Assembly (NCBI RefSeq): GCF_051020985.1
Contig: NW_027475149.1
Location: forward strand, 620,001-684,000
From: Nomia melanderi
Taxonomy: Eukaryota; Arthropoda; Insecta; Hymenoptera; Halictidae
Reading direction: 5' to 3'
Length of the DNA: 64,000 nt
Shown here: positions 51,210 through 63,750 of the stretch, piece by piece
Layout of the letters: every line of letters begins with the position of its first letter
Position numbering within the stretch: the first letter of the stretch is position 1
The notes under the pieces: model-generated
What the model saw: the letters and a program-made list of their open reading frames with translations, nothing else
Databases searched by the model: none
What the model was told of the DNA's origin: nothing
Translations under genes and position numbers: made by a program

Positions 51210-51983
51210 AGACAATGCACTTTGATTTATTGCGCTATCTGTAATAGCACCCGAGATATCACCAGATATATATTGGATATTTCCCTCACCCTGAGTGTCC
51301 AGCCCCATGAGACAGCGGTTTTCTCGGCCCCTGGTGGTCCGAGGTCGTTCCCGTTGCACAGATTCATGCGCCAGGGCCTCCTGCAGATAATTCACTTTGG
51401 CTTATTGCGCTGTATCTAATAGCACCCGAGATATCACCAGATATATATTGGATTTTCCCCTGACCCTGAGTGTCCGGCCCCATGAGACTGTGGTTTTTTC
51501 GGACCCTGGTGGTCCGAGGTCGTTCCCGCTGCACAGATTCAGGCGCCAGGGCCTCCTTCAGATAAATCACTTGGTTTATTGCGCTATCTCTAATAGCACC
51601 CGAGATATCACCAGATATATATTGGATTTTTCCCTGACCCTGAGTGTCCGGCCCCATGAGACGGTGGTTTTCTCGGGCCCTGGTGGTCCGAGGTCATTCC
51701 CGCTGCACAGATTCATGCGGCAGGGCCTCCTACAGACAATGCGCTTTGATTTATTGCGCTATCTGTAATAGCACCCGAGATATCACCAGATATATATTGG
51801 ATATTTCCCTCACCCTGAGTGTCCAGCCCCATCAGACGGTGGTTTTCTCGGCCCCTGGTGGACCGAGGTCGTTCCCGCTGCACAGATTCATGCGCCTGGT
51901 CCTCCTGCAGATAATTCACTTTGATTTATTTCGCCATCTGTAATAGGACCCGAGATATCACCAGATATATATTGGATTTTCCC
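51210..51983 (+). repeat. Block shared with 45.4-46.2 kb, copy 2
   Basis: Offset 5,773. Differences include ctcgggccctgg at 51674 for ctcggcccctgg and atgcggcaggg at 51716. Confidence 0.82.
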
Positions 51984-52506
51984 CAGACCCTGAGTGGTCG
52001 GCGCCATGAGACTGTGGTTTTCTCGGCCCCTGGTGGTCCGAGGTCGTTCCCGCTGCACAGATTCATGCGCCAGTGCCTTCTACAGACAATGCACTTTGAT
52101 TTATTGCGCTATCTGTAATAGCAGCCGAGATATCACCAGATATATATTGGATTTTTCACTGACCCTGAGTGTCCGGCCCCATGAGACTGTGGTTTTCTCG
52201 GCTCCTGGTGGTCCGAGGTCGTCCCCGTTGCACAGATTCATGCGCCAGGGCCTCCTACAGACAAGGCACTTTGATTTATTGCGCTATCTCTAATAGCACT
52301 CAAGATATCACCAGATATATATAGGATTTTTCCCTGACCCTGACTGTCCGGCCCCATGAGACGGTGATTTTCTTGGCCCCTACGGGTCCGAGGTCGTTCC
52401 CGCTGCACAGATTCATGCGCCAGGGCCTCCTGCAGATAATTCACTTTGGTTTATTGCGCTATCTCTAACAGCACCCAAGATATCACCAGATATATATTGG
52501 ATTTTT
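51984..52506 (+). repeat. Transition into the 52-64 kb zone
   Basis: Three monomers; gtcctccccgttg-like and cctacgggtccgagg variants begin here (gtcgtccccgttgcac at 52219, ctacgggtccgagg at 52381). The stretch from 52238 to about 52,640 recurs at 54,861-55,263 (offset 2,623). Confidence 0.8.
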
Positions 52507-52856
52507 CCCTGACCCTGAGTGTCCGGCCCCATGAGACGGTGGTCTCCTCGGCCCCTGGTGGTCCGAGGTCGTTCCCGTTGCACAGATTCATGCGCCAGGG
52601 CCTCCTACTAAAAATGCACTTTGATTTATTGCGCTATCTGTAATAGCACCCGAGATATCACCAGATATGTATTGGATTTTTCCCTGAACCTCAGTGTCCG
52701 GCCCCATGAGACTGCGGTTTTCTCGGCCCCTGGTGGTCCGAGGTCGTTCCCGCTGCACACATTCATGCGCCAGGGACTCCTGCAGATAATTCACTTTGGT
52801 TTATTGCGCTATCTCTAATAGCACCCGAGATATCACCAGATATATATTGGATTTTG
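52507..52856 (+). repeat. Perfect dimer duplication (350 bp), copy 1
   Basis: 52507-52879 and 52857-53229 are identical throughout by eye. Monomer 1 has gtggtctcctcgg and ctactaaaaatgcac; monomer 2 has ccctgaacctcagtg and gcacacattc. Confidence 0.9.
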
Positions 52857-53229
52857 CCCTGACCCTGAGTGTCCGGCCCCATGAGACGGTGGTCTCCTCG
52901 GCCCCTGGTGGTCCGAGGTCGTTCCCGTTGCACAGATTCATGCGCCAGGGCCTCCTACTAAAAATGCACTTTGATTTATTGCGCTATCTGTAATAGCACC
53001 CGAGATATCACCAGATATGTATTGGATTTTTCCCTGAACCTCAGTGTCCGGCCCCATGAGACTGCGGTTTTCTCGGCCCCTGGTGGTCCGAGGTCGTTCC
53101 CGCTGCACACATTCATGCGCCAGGGACTCCTGCAGATAATTCACTTTGGTTTATTGCGCTATCTCTAATAGCACCCGAGATATCACCAGATATATATTGG
53201 ATTTTGCCCTGACCCTGAGTGTCCGGCCC
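52857..53229 (+). repeat. Perfect dimer duplication (350 bp), copy 2
   Basis: The first monomer of this copy begins attttgccct instead of atttttccct, so the exchange lies within 52857-52879, in ccctgagtgtccggccc. Confidence 0.9.
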
Positions 53230-56059
53230 AATGAGACTCTGGTTTTCTCGGCTCCTGGTGGTCCGAGGTCGTCCCCGTTGCACAGATTCATGCGCCAGGG
53301 CCTCCTGCAGATAATTCACTTTGGTTTATTGCGCTATCTCTAATAGCACCCGAGATATCACCAGATATATATTGGATTTTGCCCTGACCCTGAGTGTCCG
53401 GCCCCATGAGACTGTGGTTTTCTCGGCTCCTGGTGGTCCGAGGTCGTCCCCGTTGCACAGATACATGCGCCAGGGCCTCCTGCAGATAATTCACTTTGGT
53501 TTATTGCGCTATCTCTAATAGCGCCCGAGATATCACCAGGTATATATTGGATTGTCCCCTGACCCTGAGTGTCCGGCCCCATGAGATGGTGGTTGTCTCG
53601 TCGCTGGTGGTCCCAGGTCGTTCCCGCTGCACAGATTCATGAGCCAGGGCCTCCTACAAGTAATGCACTTTGATTTATTGCGCTATCTGTAATAGCACCC
53701 GAGATATCACCAGATATATATTGGATTTTTCCCTGACCCTGAGTGTCCGGCCCCATGAGACGGTGGTTGTCTCGTCCCTGGTGGTCCGAGGTCGTTCCCG
53801 CTGCACAGATTCATGCGCCAGTGCCTTCTACAGACAATGCACTTTGATTTATTGCGCTATCTGTAATAGCTGCCGAGATATCACCAGATATATATTGGAT
53901 TTTTCACTGACCCTGAGTGTCCGGCCCCATTGGACTGTGGTTTTCTCGGCTCCTGGTGGTCCGAGGTCGTCCCCGTTGCACAGATTCATGCGCCAGGGCC
54001 CTCCTGCAGATAATTCCCTTTGGCTTATTGCGCTATCTCTAACAGCTCCCGAGATATCACCAGATATATATTGGATTTTTCCCTGACCCTGAGTGTCCGG
54101 CCCCATGAGTCGGTAGTTTTCTCGGCCCCTGGTGGTCCGAGGTCGTTCCCGCTGCACAGATTCATGCGCCAGGGCCTCCTGCCCGATAATTCACTTTGGT
54201 TTATTGCGCTATCTCTAATAGCGCCCGAGATATCACCAGATATGTATTGGATTTTTCCCTGACCCTGAGTGTCCGGCCCCATGAGACTGCGGTTTTCTCG
54301 GCCCCTGGTGGTCCGAGGTCGTTCCCGCTGCACACATTCATGCGCCAGGGCCTCCTGCAGATAATTCACGTTGGTTTATTGCGCTATCTCTAATAGCACC
54401 CGAGATATCACCAGATATATATTGGATTTTGCCCTGACCCTGAGTGTCCTGCCCCATGAGACTGTGGTTTTCTCGGCTCCTGGTGGTCCGAGGTCGTCCC
54501 CGTTGCACAGATTCATGCGCCAGGGCCTCCTGCAGATAATTCACTTTGGTTTATTGCGCTATCTCTAATAGCACCCGAGATATCACCAGATATATATTGG
54601 ATTTTCCCCTGACCCTGAGTGTCCGGCCCCATGAGACTGGTTTTCTCGGCCCCTGCTGGTCCGAGGTCGTTCCCGCTGCACAGATTCATGCGCCAGGGCC
54701 TCCTACAAGTAATGCACTTTGATTTATTGCGCTATCTGTAATAGCAGCCGAGATATCACCAGATATATATTGAATTTTTCACTGACCCTGAGTGTCCGGC
54801 CCCATGAGACTGTGGTTTTCTCGGCTCCTGGTGGTCCGAGGTCGTCCCCGTTGCACAGATTCATGCGCCAGGGCCTCCTACAGACAATGCACTTTGATTT
54901 ATTGCGCTATCTCTAATAGCACTCAAGATATCACCAGATATATATAGGATTTTTCCCTGACCCTGACTGTCCGGCCCCATGAGACGGTGATTTTCTCGGC
55001 CCCTACGGGTCCGAGGTCGTTCCCGCTGCACAGATTCATGCGCCAGGGCCTCCTGCAGATAATTCACTTTGGTTTATTGCGCTATCTCTAACAGCACCCA
55101 AGATATCACCAGATATATATTGGATTTTTCCCTGACCCTGAGTGTCCGGCCCCATGAGACGGTGGTCTCCTCGGCCCCTGGTGGTCCGAGGTCGTTCCCG
55201 TTGCACAGATTCATGCGCCAGGGCCTCCTACTAAAAATGCACTTTGATTTATTGCGCTATCTGTAATAGCACCCGAGATATCACCAGATATATATTGGAT
55301 ATTTCCCTCAACCTGAGTGTCCAGCCCCATGAGACGGTGGTTTTCTCGGCCCCTGGTGGACCGAGGTCGTTCCCGCTGCACAGATTCATGCGCCAGGGCC
55401 TCCTGCAGATAATTCACTTTGGTTTATTGCGCTATCTCTAATAGCGCCCGAGATATCACCAGATATGTATTGGATTTTTCCCTGACCCTGAGTGTCCGGC
55501 CCCATGAGACTGCGGTTTTCTCGGCCCCTGGTGGTCCGAGGTCGTTCCCGCTGCACACATTCATGCGCCAGGGACTCCTGCAGATAATTCACTTTGGTTT
55601 ATTGCGCTATCTCTAATAGCACCCGAGATATCACCAGATATATATTGGATTTTGCCCTGACCCTGAGTGGCCGGCCCCATGAGACTCTAGTTTTCTCGGC
55701 TCCTGGTGGTCCGAGGTCGTCCCCGTTGCACAGATTCATGCGCCAGGGCCTCCTGCAGATAATTCACTTTGGTTTATTGCGCTATCTCTAATAGCAAACG
55801 AGATATCACCAGATATATATTGGATTTTGCCCTGACCCTGAGTGTCCGGCCCCATGAGACTGTGGTTTTCTCGGCTCCTGGTGGTCCGAGGTCGTCCCCG
55901 TTGCACAGATTCATGCGCCAGGGCCTCCTGCAGATAATTCACTTTGGTTTATTGCGCTATCACTAATAGCACCCGAGATATCACCAGATATATATTGGAT
56001 TTTTCACTGACCCTGAGTGTCCGGCCCCATGAGACTGTGGTTTTCTCGGCCCCTGGTGG
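53230..56059 (+). repeat. Zone with attttgccct and ctacaagtaatg variants
   Basis: Sixteen monomers; both variants are absent before about 52.8 kb. Several carry small indels: ctcgtcgctggtgg and ctcgtccctggtgg (1 nt short) near 53600 and 53770, cctgcccgataatt near 54180, and gagactggttttc (3 nt short) near 54634. Confidence 0.82.
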
Positions 56060-56581
56060 TCCGAGGTCGTTCCCGTTGCACCGATTCATGCGGCAGGGCC
56101 TCCTGCAGATAATTCACTTTGGTTTATTGCGCTATCTCTAATAGCGCCCGATATATCACCAGATATATATTGGATTGTCCCCTGACCCTGAGTGTCCGGC
56201 CCCATGAGACTGTGGTTTTCTCGGCCCCTGGTCGTCCGAGGTCGTTCCCGCTGCACAGATTCATGCGCCAGGGCCTCCTACAAGTAATGCACTTTGATTT
56301 ATTGCGCTATCTGTAATAGCACCCGAGATATCACCAGATATATATTGGATTTTTCCCTGACCCTGAGTGTCCGGCCCCATGAGATGGTGGTTGTCTCGTC
56401 GCTGGTGGTCCGAGGTCGTTCCCGCTGCACAGATACATGCGCCAGGGCCTCCTACAAGTAATGCACTTTGATTTATTGCGCTATCTGTAATAGCACCCGA
56501 GATATCACCAGATATATATTGGATTTTTCCCTGACCCTGAGTGTCCGGCCCCATGAGACGGTGGTTGTCTCGTCCCTGGTG

Positions 56582-57327
56582 GTCCGAGGTCGTTCCCGCT
56601 GCACAGATTCATGCGCCAGGGCCTCCTGCAGATAATTCACTTTGGTTTATTGCGCTATCTCTAACAGCACCCAAGATATCACCAGATATATATTGGATTT
56701 TTCCCTGGCCCTGAGTGTCCGGCCCCATGAGACTGTGGTTTTTTCGGCCCCTGGTGGTCCGAGGTCGTTCCCGTTGCACAGATTCATGCGACAGGGCCTC
56801 CTGCAGATAATTCACTTTGATTTATTGCGCTATCTGTGATAGCACCCAAGATAACACCAGGTATATATTGGATTTTTCACTGACGCTAAGTGTCCGGCCC
56901 CTCGGGACGGTGGTTTTCTCGGCCCCTGGTGGTCCGAGGTCGTTCCCGCTGCACAGATTCATGCGCCAGGGCCTCCTACAGACAATGCACTTTGATTTAT
57001 TGCGCTATCTGTAATAGCACCCGAGATATCACCAGATATATATTGGATTTTTCCCTTACGCGGAGTGTCCGGCCCCATGAGACGGTGGTTTTCACGGCCC
57101 CTGGTGGTCCTAGGTCGTTCCCGCTGCACAGATGCATGCGCCAGGGCCTCCTACAGATAATTCCCTTTGGCTTATTGCGCTATCTCTAATAGCTCCCGAG
57201 ATATCACCAGATATATATTGGATTTTTCCCTGACCCTGAGTGTCCGGCCCCATGAGACGGTAGTTTTCTCGGCCCCTGGTGGTCCGAGGTCGTTCCCGCT
57301 GCACAGATTCATGCGCCAGGGCCTCCT
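56582..57327 (+). repeat. Nested 6-monomer repeat inside the 22-mer, copy 1
   Basis: Offset 1,050 to 57632-58377. It contains cacccaagatatcacc, cctcgggacgg and ttttcacggcccc monomers. Because it differs from its partner at several sites, it predates the 3,845-bp duplication, which carries both copies (again at 60427 and 61477). Confidence 0.83.
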
Positions 57328-57631
57328 GCAGATAATTCACTTTGGTTTATTGCGCTATCTCTAATAGCACCCGAGATATCACCAGATATATATTGGATTT
57401 TGCCCTGACCCTGAGTGTCCTGCCCCATGAGACTGTGGTTTTCTCGGCCCCTGATGGTCCGAGGTCGTTCCCGCTGCACAGATTCATGCGCCAGGGCCTC
57501 CTACAGACAATGCACTTTGATTTATTGCGCTATCGCTAATAGCACCCAAGAAATCACCAGATATATATAGGATTTTTCCCTGACCCTGACTGTCCGGCCC
57601 CATGAGACGGTGATTTTCTCGGCCCCTACGG

Positions 57632-58377
57632 GTCCGAGGTCGTTCCCGCTGCACAGATTCATGCGCCAGGGCCTCCTGCAGATAATTCACTTTGGTTTAT
57701 TGCGCTATCTCTAACAGCACCCAAGATATCACCAGATATATATTGGATTTTTCCCTGGCCCTGAGTGTCCGGCCCCATGAGACTGTGGTTTTTTCGGCCC
57801 CTGGTGGTCCGAGGTCGTTCCCGTTGCACAGATTCATGCGCCAGGGCCTCCTACAGATAATTCACTTTGATTTATTGCGCTATCTGTAATAGCACCCAAG
57901 ATATCACCAGGTATATATTGGATTTTTCACTGACGCTAAGTGTCCGGCCCCTCGGGACGGTGGTTTTCTCGGCCCCTGGTGGTCCGAGGTCGTTCCCGCT
58001 GCACAGATTCATGCGCCAGGGCCTCCTACAGACAATGCACTTTGATTTATTGCGCTATCTGTAATAGCACCCGAGATATCACCAGATATATATTGGATTT
58101 TTCCCTTACCCAGAGTGTCCGGCCCCATGAGACGGTGGTTTTCACGGCCCCTGGTGGTCCTAGGTCGTTCCCGCTGCACAGATGCATGCGACAGGGCCTC
58201 CTGCAGATAATTCCCTTTGGCTTATTGCGCTATCTCTAATAGCTCCCGAGATATCACCAGATATATATTGCATTTTTCCCTGACCCTGAGTGTCCGGCCC
58301 CATGAGACGGTAGTTTTCTCGGCCCCTGGTGGTCCGAGGTCGTTCCCGCTGCACAGATTCATGCGCCAGGGCCTCCT
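57632..58377 (+). repeat. Nested 6-monomer repeat inside the 22-mer, copy 2
   Basis: Differences from copy 1 include cctcctacagataatt for cctcctgcagataatt and tattgcattttt for tattggattttt. Confidence 0.83.
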
Positions 58378-59017
58378 ACAGACAATGCACTTTGATTTAT
58401 TGCGCTATCTGTAATAGCACCCGAGATATCACCACATATATATTGGATTTTTCAATGTCCCAGAGTGTCCGGCCCCATGAGACGGTGGTTTTCTCGGCCC
58501 CTGGTGGTCCGAGGTCGTTCCCGCTGCACACATTCATGCGCCAGGGCCTCCTGCAGATAATTCCCTTTGGCTTATTGCGCTATCTCTAATAGCACCCGAG
58601 ATATCACCAGATATATATTGGATTTTCCCCTGACACTTAGTGGCCGGCCCCATGAGACGGTGGTCTTCTCGATCCCTGGTGGTCCGAGGTCGTTCCCGCT
58701 GCCCAGATTCATGCGCCACGGCCTCCTACTGACAATGCACTGTGATTTATTGCGCTATCTGTAATAGCACCCGAGATATCACCAGATATATATTGGATAT
58801 TTCCGTCACCCCGAGTGTCCAGCCCCATGAGACGGTGGTTTTCTCGGCGCCTGGTGGACCGAGGTCGTTCCCGCTGCACAGATTCATGCGCCAGGGCCTC
58901 CTGCAGATAATTCAATTTGGTTTATTGCGCTATCTCTAATATTGCCCGAGATATCACCAGATATGTATTGGATTTTTCCCTGACCTTGAGTGTCCGGCCC
59001 CATGAGACTGCGGTTTT

Positions 59018-59038
59018 CTCGGACCCTGGTGGTCCGAG
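59018..59038. other. Perfected dyad in the 22-monomer HOR
   Basis: The same 8-bp arms occur in a monomer with a tgcgg-type centre (gagactgcgg). It is copied at 62863-62883 in the second HOR copy, 3,845 bp downstream. Confidence 0.75.
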
Positions 59039-59904
59039 GTCGTTCCCGCTGCACAGATTCATGCGCCAGGGCCTCCTACAAGTAATGCACTTTGATTTAT
59101 TGCGCTATCTGTAATAGCACCCGAGATATCACCAGATATATATTGGATTTTTCCCTGACCCTGAGTGTCCGGCCCCATGAGACGGTGGTTGTCTCGTCCC
59201 TGGTGGTCCGAGGTCGTTCCCGCTGCACAGATTCATGCGCCAGTGCCTTCTACAGACAATGCACTTTGATTTATTGCGCTATCTGTAATAGCAGCCGAGA
59301 TATCACCAGATATATATTGGATTTTTCACTGACCCTGAGTGTCCGGCCCCATGAGACGGTTGTTTTCTCGGCCCCTGGTGGTCCGAGGTCGTTCCCGCTG
59401 CACAGATTCATGCGCCAGGGCCTCCTACAGACAATGCACTTTGATTTATTGCGCTATCTCTAATAGCGCCCGAGATATCACCAGATATGTATTGGATTTT
59501 TCCCTGACCCTGAGTGTCCGGCCCCATGAGACTGCGGTTTTCTCGGCCCCTGGTGGTCCGAGGTCGTTCCCGCTGCACACATTCATGCGCCAGGGCCTCC
59601 TGCAGATAATTCACGTTGGTTTATTGCGCTATCTCTAATAGCACCCGAGATATCACCAGATATATATTGGATTTTGCCCTGACCCTGAGTGTCCTGCCCC
59701 ATGAGACTGTGGTTTTCTCTGCTCCTGGTGGTCCGAGGTCGTCCCCGTTGCACAGATTCATGCGCCAGGGCCTCCTGCAGATAATTCACTTTGGTTTATT
59801 GCGCTATCTCTAATAGCACCCGAGATATCACCAGATATATATTGGATTTTCCCCTGACCCTGAGTGTCCGGCCCCATGAGACTGGTTTTCTCGGCCCCTG
59901 CTGG

Positions 59905-62900
59905 TCCGAGGTCGTTCCCGTTGCACCGATTCATGCGGCAGGGCCTCCTGCAGATAATTCACTTTGGTTTATTGCGCTATCTCTAATAGCGCCCGATATA
60001 TCACCAGATATATATTGGATTGTCCCCTGACCCTGAGTGTCCGGCCCCATGAGACTGTGGTTTTCTCGGCCCCTGGTCGTCCGAGGTCGTTCCCGCTGCA
60101 CAGATTCATGCGCCAGGGCCTCCTACAAGTAATGCACTTTGATTTATTGCGCTATCTGTAATAGCACCCGAGATATCACCAGATATATATTGGATTTTTC
60201 CCTGACCCTGAGTGTCCGGCCCCATGAGATGGTGGTTGTCTCGTCGCTGGTGGTCCGAGGTCGTTCCCGCTGCACAGATACATGCGCCAGGGCCTCCTAC
60301 AAGTAATGCACTTTGATTTATTGCGCTATCTGTAATAGCACCCGAGATATCACCAGATATATATTGGATTTTTCCCTGACCCTGAGTGTCCGGCCCCATG
60401 AGACGGTGGTTGTCTCGTCCCTGGTGGTCCGAGGTCGTTCCCGCTGCACAGATTCATGCGCCAGGGCCTCCTGCAGATAATTCACTTTGGTTTATTGCGC
60501 TATCTCTAACAGCACCCAAGATATCACCAGATATATATTGGATTTTTCCCTGGCCCTGAGTGTCCGGCCCCATGAGACTGTGGTTTTTTCGGCCCCTGGT
60601 GGTCCGAGGTCGTTCCCGTTGCACAGATTCATGCGACAGGGCCTCCTGCAGATAATTCACTTTGATTTATTGCGCTATCTGTGATAGCACCCAAGATAAC
60701 ACCAAGTATATATTGGATTTTTCACTGACGCTAAGTGTCCGGCCCCTCGGGACGGTGGTTTTCTCGGCCCCTGGTGGTCCGAGGTCGTTCCCGCTGCACA
60801 GATTCATGCGCCAGGGCCTCCTACAGACAATGCACTTTGATTTATTGCGCTATCTGTAATAGCACCCGAGATATCACCAGATATATATTGGATTTTTCCC
60901 TTACCCGGAGTGTCCGGCCCCATGAGACGGTGGTTTTCACGGCCCCTGGTGGTCCTAGGTCGTTCCCGCTGCACAGATGCATGCGCCAGGGCCTCCTACA
61001 GATAATTCCCTTTGGCTTATTGCGCTATCTCTAATAGCTCCCGAGATATCACCAGATATATATTGGATTTTTCCCTGACCCTGAGTGTCCGGCCCCATGA
61101 GACGGTAGTTTTCTCGGCCCCTGGTGGTCCGAGGTCGTTCCCGCTGCACAGATTCATGCGCCAGGGCCTCCTGCAGATAATTCACTTTGGTTTATTGCGC
61201 TATCTCTAATAGCACCCGAGATATCACCAGATATATATTGGATTTTGCCCTGACCCTGAGTGTCCTGCCCCATGAGACTGTGGTTTTCTCGGCCCCTGAT
61301 GGTCCGAGGTCGTTCCCGCTGCACAGATTCATGCGCCAGGGCCTCCTACAGACAATGCACTTTGATTTATTGCGCTATCGCTAATAGCACCCAAGAAATC
61401 ACCAGATATATATAGGATTTTTCCCTGACCCTGACTGTCCGGCCCCATGAGACGGTGATTTTCTCGGCCCCTACGGGTCCGAGGTCGTTCCCGCTGCACA
61501 GATTCATGCGCCAGGGCCTCCTGCAGATAATTCACTTTGGTTTATTGCGCTATCTCTAACAGCACCCAAGATATCACCAGATATATATTGGATTTTTCCC
61601 TGGCCCTGAGTGTCCGGCCCCATGAGACTGTGGTTTTTTCGGCCCCTGGTGGTCCGAGGTCGTTCCCGTTGCACAGATTCATGCGCCAGGGCCTCCTACA
61701 GATAATTCACTTTGATTTATTGCGCTATCTGTAATAGCACCCAAGATATCACCAGGTATATATTGGATTTTTCACTGACGCTAAGTGTCCGGCCCCTCGG
61801 GACGGTGGTTTTCTCGGCCCCTGGTGGTCCGAGGTCGTTCCCGCTGCACAGATTCATGCGCCAGGGCCTCCTACAGACAATGCACTTTGATTTATTGCGC
61901 TATCTGTAATAGCACCCGAGATATCACCAGATATATATTGGATTTTTCCCTTACCCAGAGTGTCCGGCCCCATGAGACGGTGGTTTTCACGGCCCCTGGT
62001 GGTCCTAGGTCGTTCCCGCTGCACAGATGCATGCGACAGGGCCTCCTGCAGATAATTCCCTTTGGCTTATTGCGCTATCTCTAATAGCTCCCGAGATATC
62101 ACCAGATATATATTGCATTTTTCCCTGACCCTGAGTGTCCGGCCCCATGAGACGGTAGTTTTCTCGGCCCCTGGTGGTCCGAGGTCGTTCCCGCTGCACA
62201 GATTCATGCGCCAGGGCCTCCTACAGACAATGCACTTTGATTTATTGCGCTATCTGTAATAGCACCCGAGATATCACCACATATATATTGGATTTTTCAA
62301 TGTCCCAGAGTGTCCGGCCCCATGAGACGGTGGTTTTCTCGGCCCCTGGTGGTCCGAGGTCGTTCCCGCTGCACACATTCATGCGCCAGGGCCTCCTGCA
62401 GATAATTCCCTTTGGCTTATTGCGCTATCTCTAATAGCACCCGAGATATCACCAGATATATATTGGATTTTCCCCTGACACTTAGTGGCCGGCCCCATGA
62501 GACGGTGGTCTTCTCGATCCCTGGTGGTCCGAGGTCGTTCCCGCTGCCCAGATTCATGCGCCACGGCCTCCTACTGACAATGCACTGTGATTTATTGCGC
62601 TATCTGTAATAGCACCCGAGATATCACCAGATATATATTGGATATTTCCGTCACCCCGAGTGTCCAGCCCCATGAGACGGTGGTTTTCTCGGCGCCTGGT
62701 GGACCGAGGTCGTTCCCGCTGCACAGATTCATGCGCCAGGGCCTCCTGCAGATAATTCAATTTGGTTTATTGCGCTATCTCTAATAGCGCCCGAGATATC
62801 ACCAGATATGTATTGGATTTTTCCCTGACCTTGAGTGTCCGGCCCCATGAGACTGCGGTTTTCTCGGACCCTGGTGGTCCGAGGTCGTTCCCGCTGCACA

Positions 62901-63750
62901 GATTCATGCGCCAGGGCCTCCTACAAGTAATGCACTTTGATTTATTGCGCTATCTGTAATAGCACCCGAGATATCACCAGATATATATTGGATTTTTCCC
63001 TGACCCTGAGTGTCCGGCCCCATGAGACGGTGGTTGTCTCGTCCCTGGTGGTCCGAGGTCGTTCCCGCTGCACAGATTCATGCGCCAGTGCCTTCTACAG
63101 ACAATGCACTTTGATTTATTGCGCTATCTGTAATAGCAGCCGAGATATCACCAGATATATATTGGATTTTTCACTGACCCTGAGTGTCCGGCCCCATGAG
63201 ACGGTTGTTTTCTCGGCCCCTGGTGGTCCGAGGTCGTTCCCGCTGCACAGATTCATGCGCCAGGGCCTCCTACAGACAATGCACTTTGATTTATTGCGCT
63301 ATCTCTAATAGCGCCCGAGATATCACCAGATATGTATTGGATTTTTCCCTGACCCTGAGTGTCCGGCCCCATGAGACTGCGGTTTTCTCGGCCCCTGGTG
63401 GTCCGAGGTCGTTCCCGCTGCACACATTCATGCGCCAGGGCCTCCTGCAGATAATTCACGTTGGTTTATTGCGCTATCTCTAATAGCACCCGAGATATCA
63501 CCAGATATATATTGGATTTTGCCCTGACCCTGAGTGTCCTGCCCCATGAGACTGTGGTTTTCTCTGCTCCTGGTGGTCCGAGGTCGTCCCCGTTGCACAG
63601 ATTCATGCGCCAGGGCCTCCTGCAGATAATTCACTTTGGTTTATTGCGCTATCTCTAATAGCACCCGAGATATCACCAGATATATATTGGATTTTCCCCT
63701 GACCCTGAGTGTCCGGCCCCATGAGACTGGTTTTCTCGGCCCCTGCTGGT
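59905..63750 (+). repeat. 22-monomer HOR (3,845 bp), copy 2
   Basis: The junction monomer (59816-59987) starts as the gagactggttttctcgg and ctgctggtcc type of 54.63 kb and switches within 59902-59920 to the cgttgcaccgattcatgcgg monomer that opens copy 1. Confidence 0.92.

Larger units (their letters stand above)
56060..59904 (+). repeat. 22-monomer HOR (3,845 bp), copy 1
   Basis: Compared with copy 2 at offset 3,845 I noticed four substitutions: 56860 g/a, 57060 g/c, 58942 t/g and 58943 t/c. It carries a nested 1,050-bp repeat (56582-57327 and 57632-58377), one perfected dyad (59018) and several monomers of altered length, which explains 3,845 rather than 3,850 bp. Confidence 0.92.
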
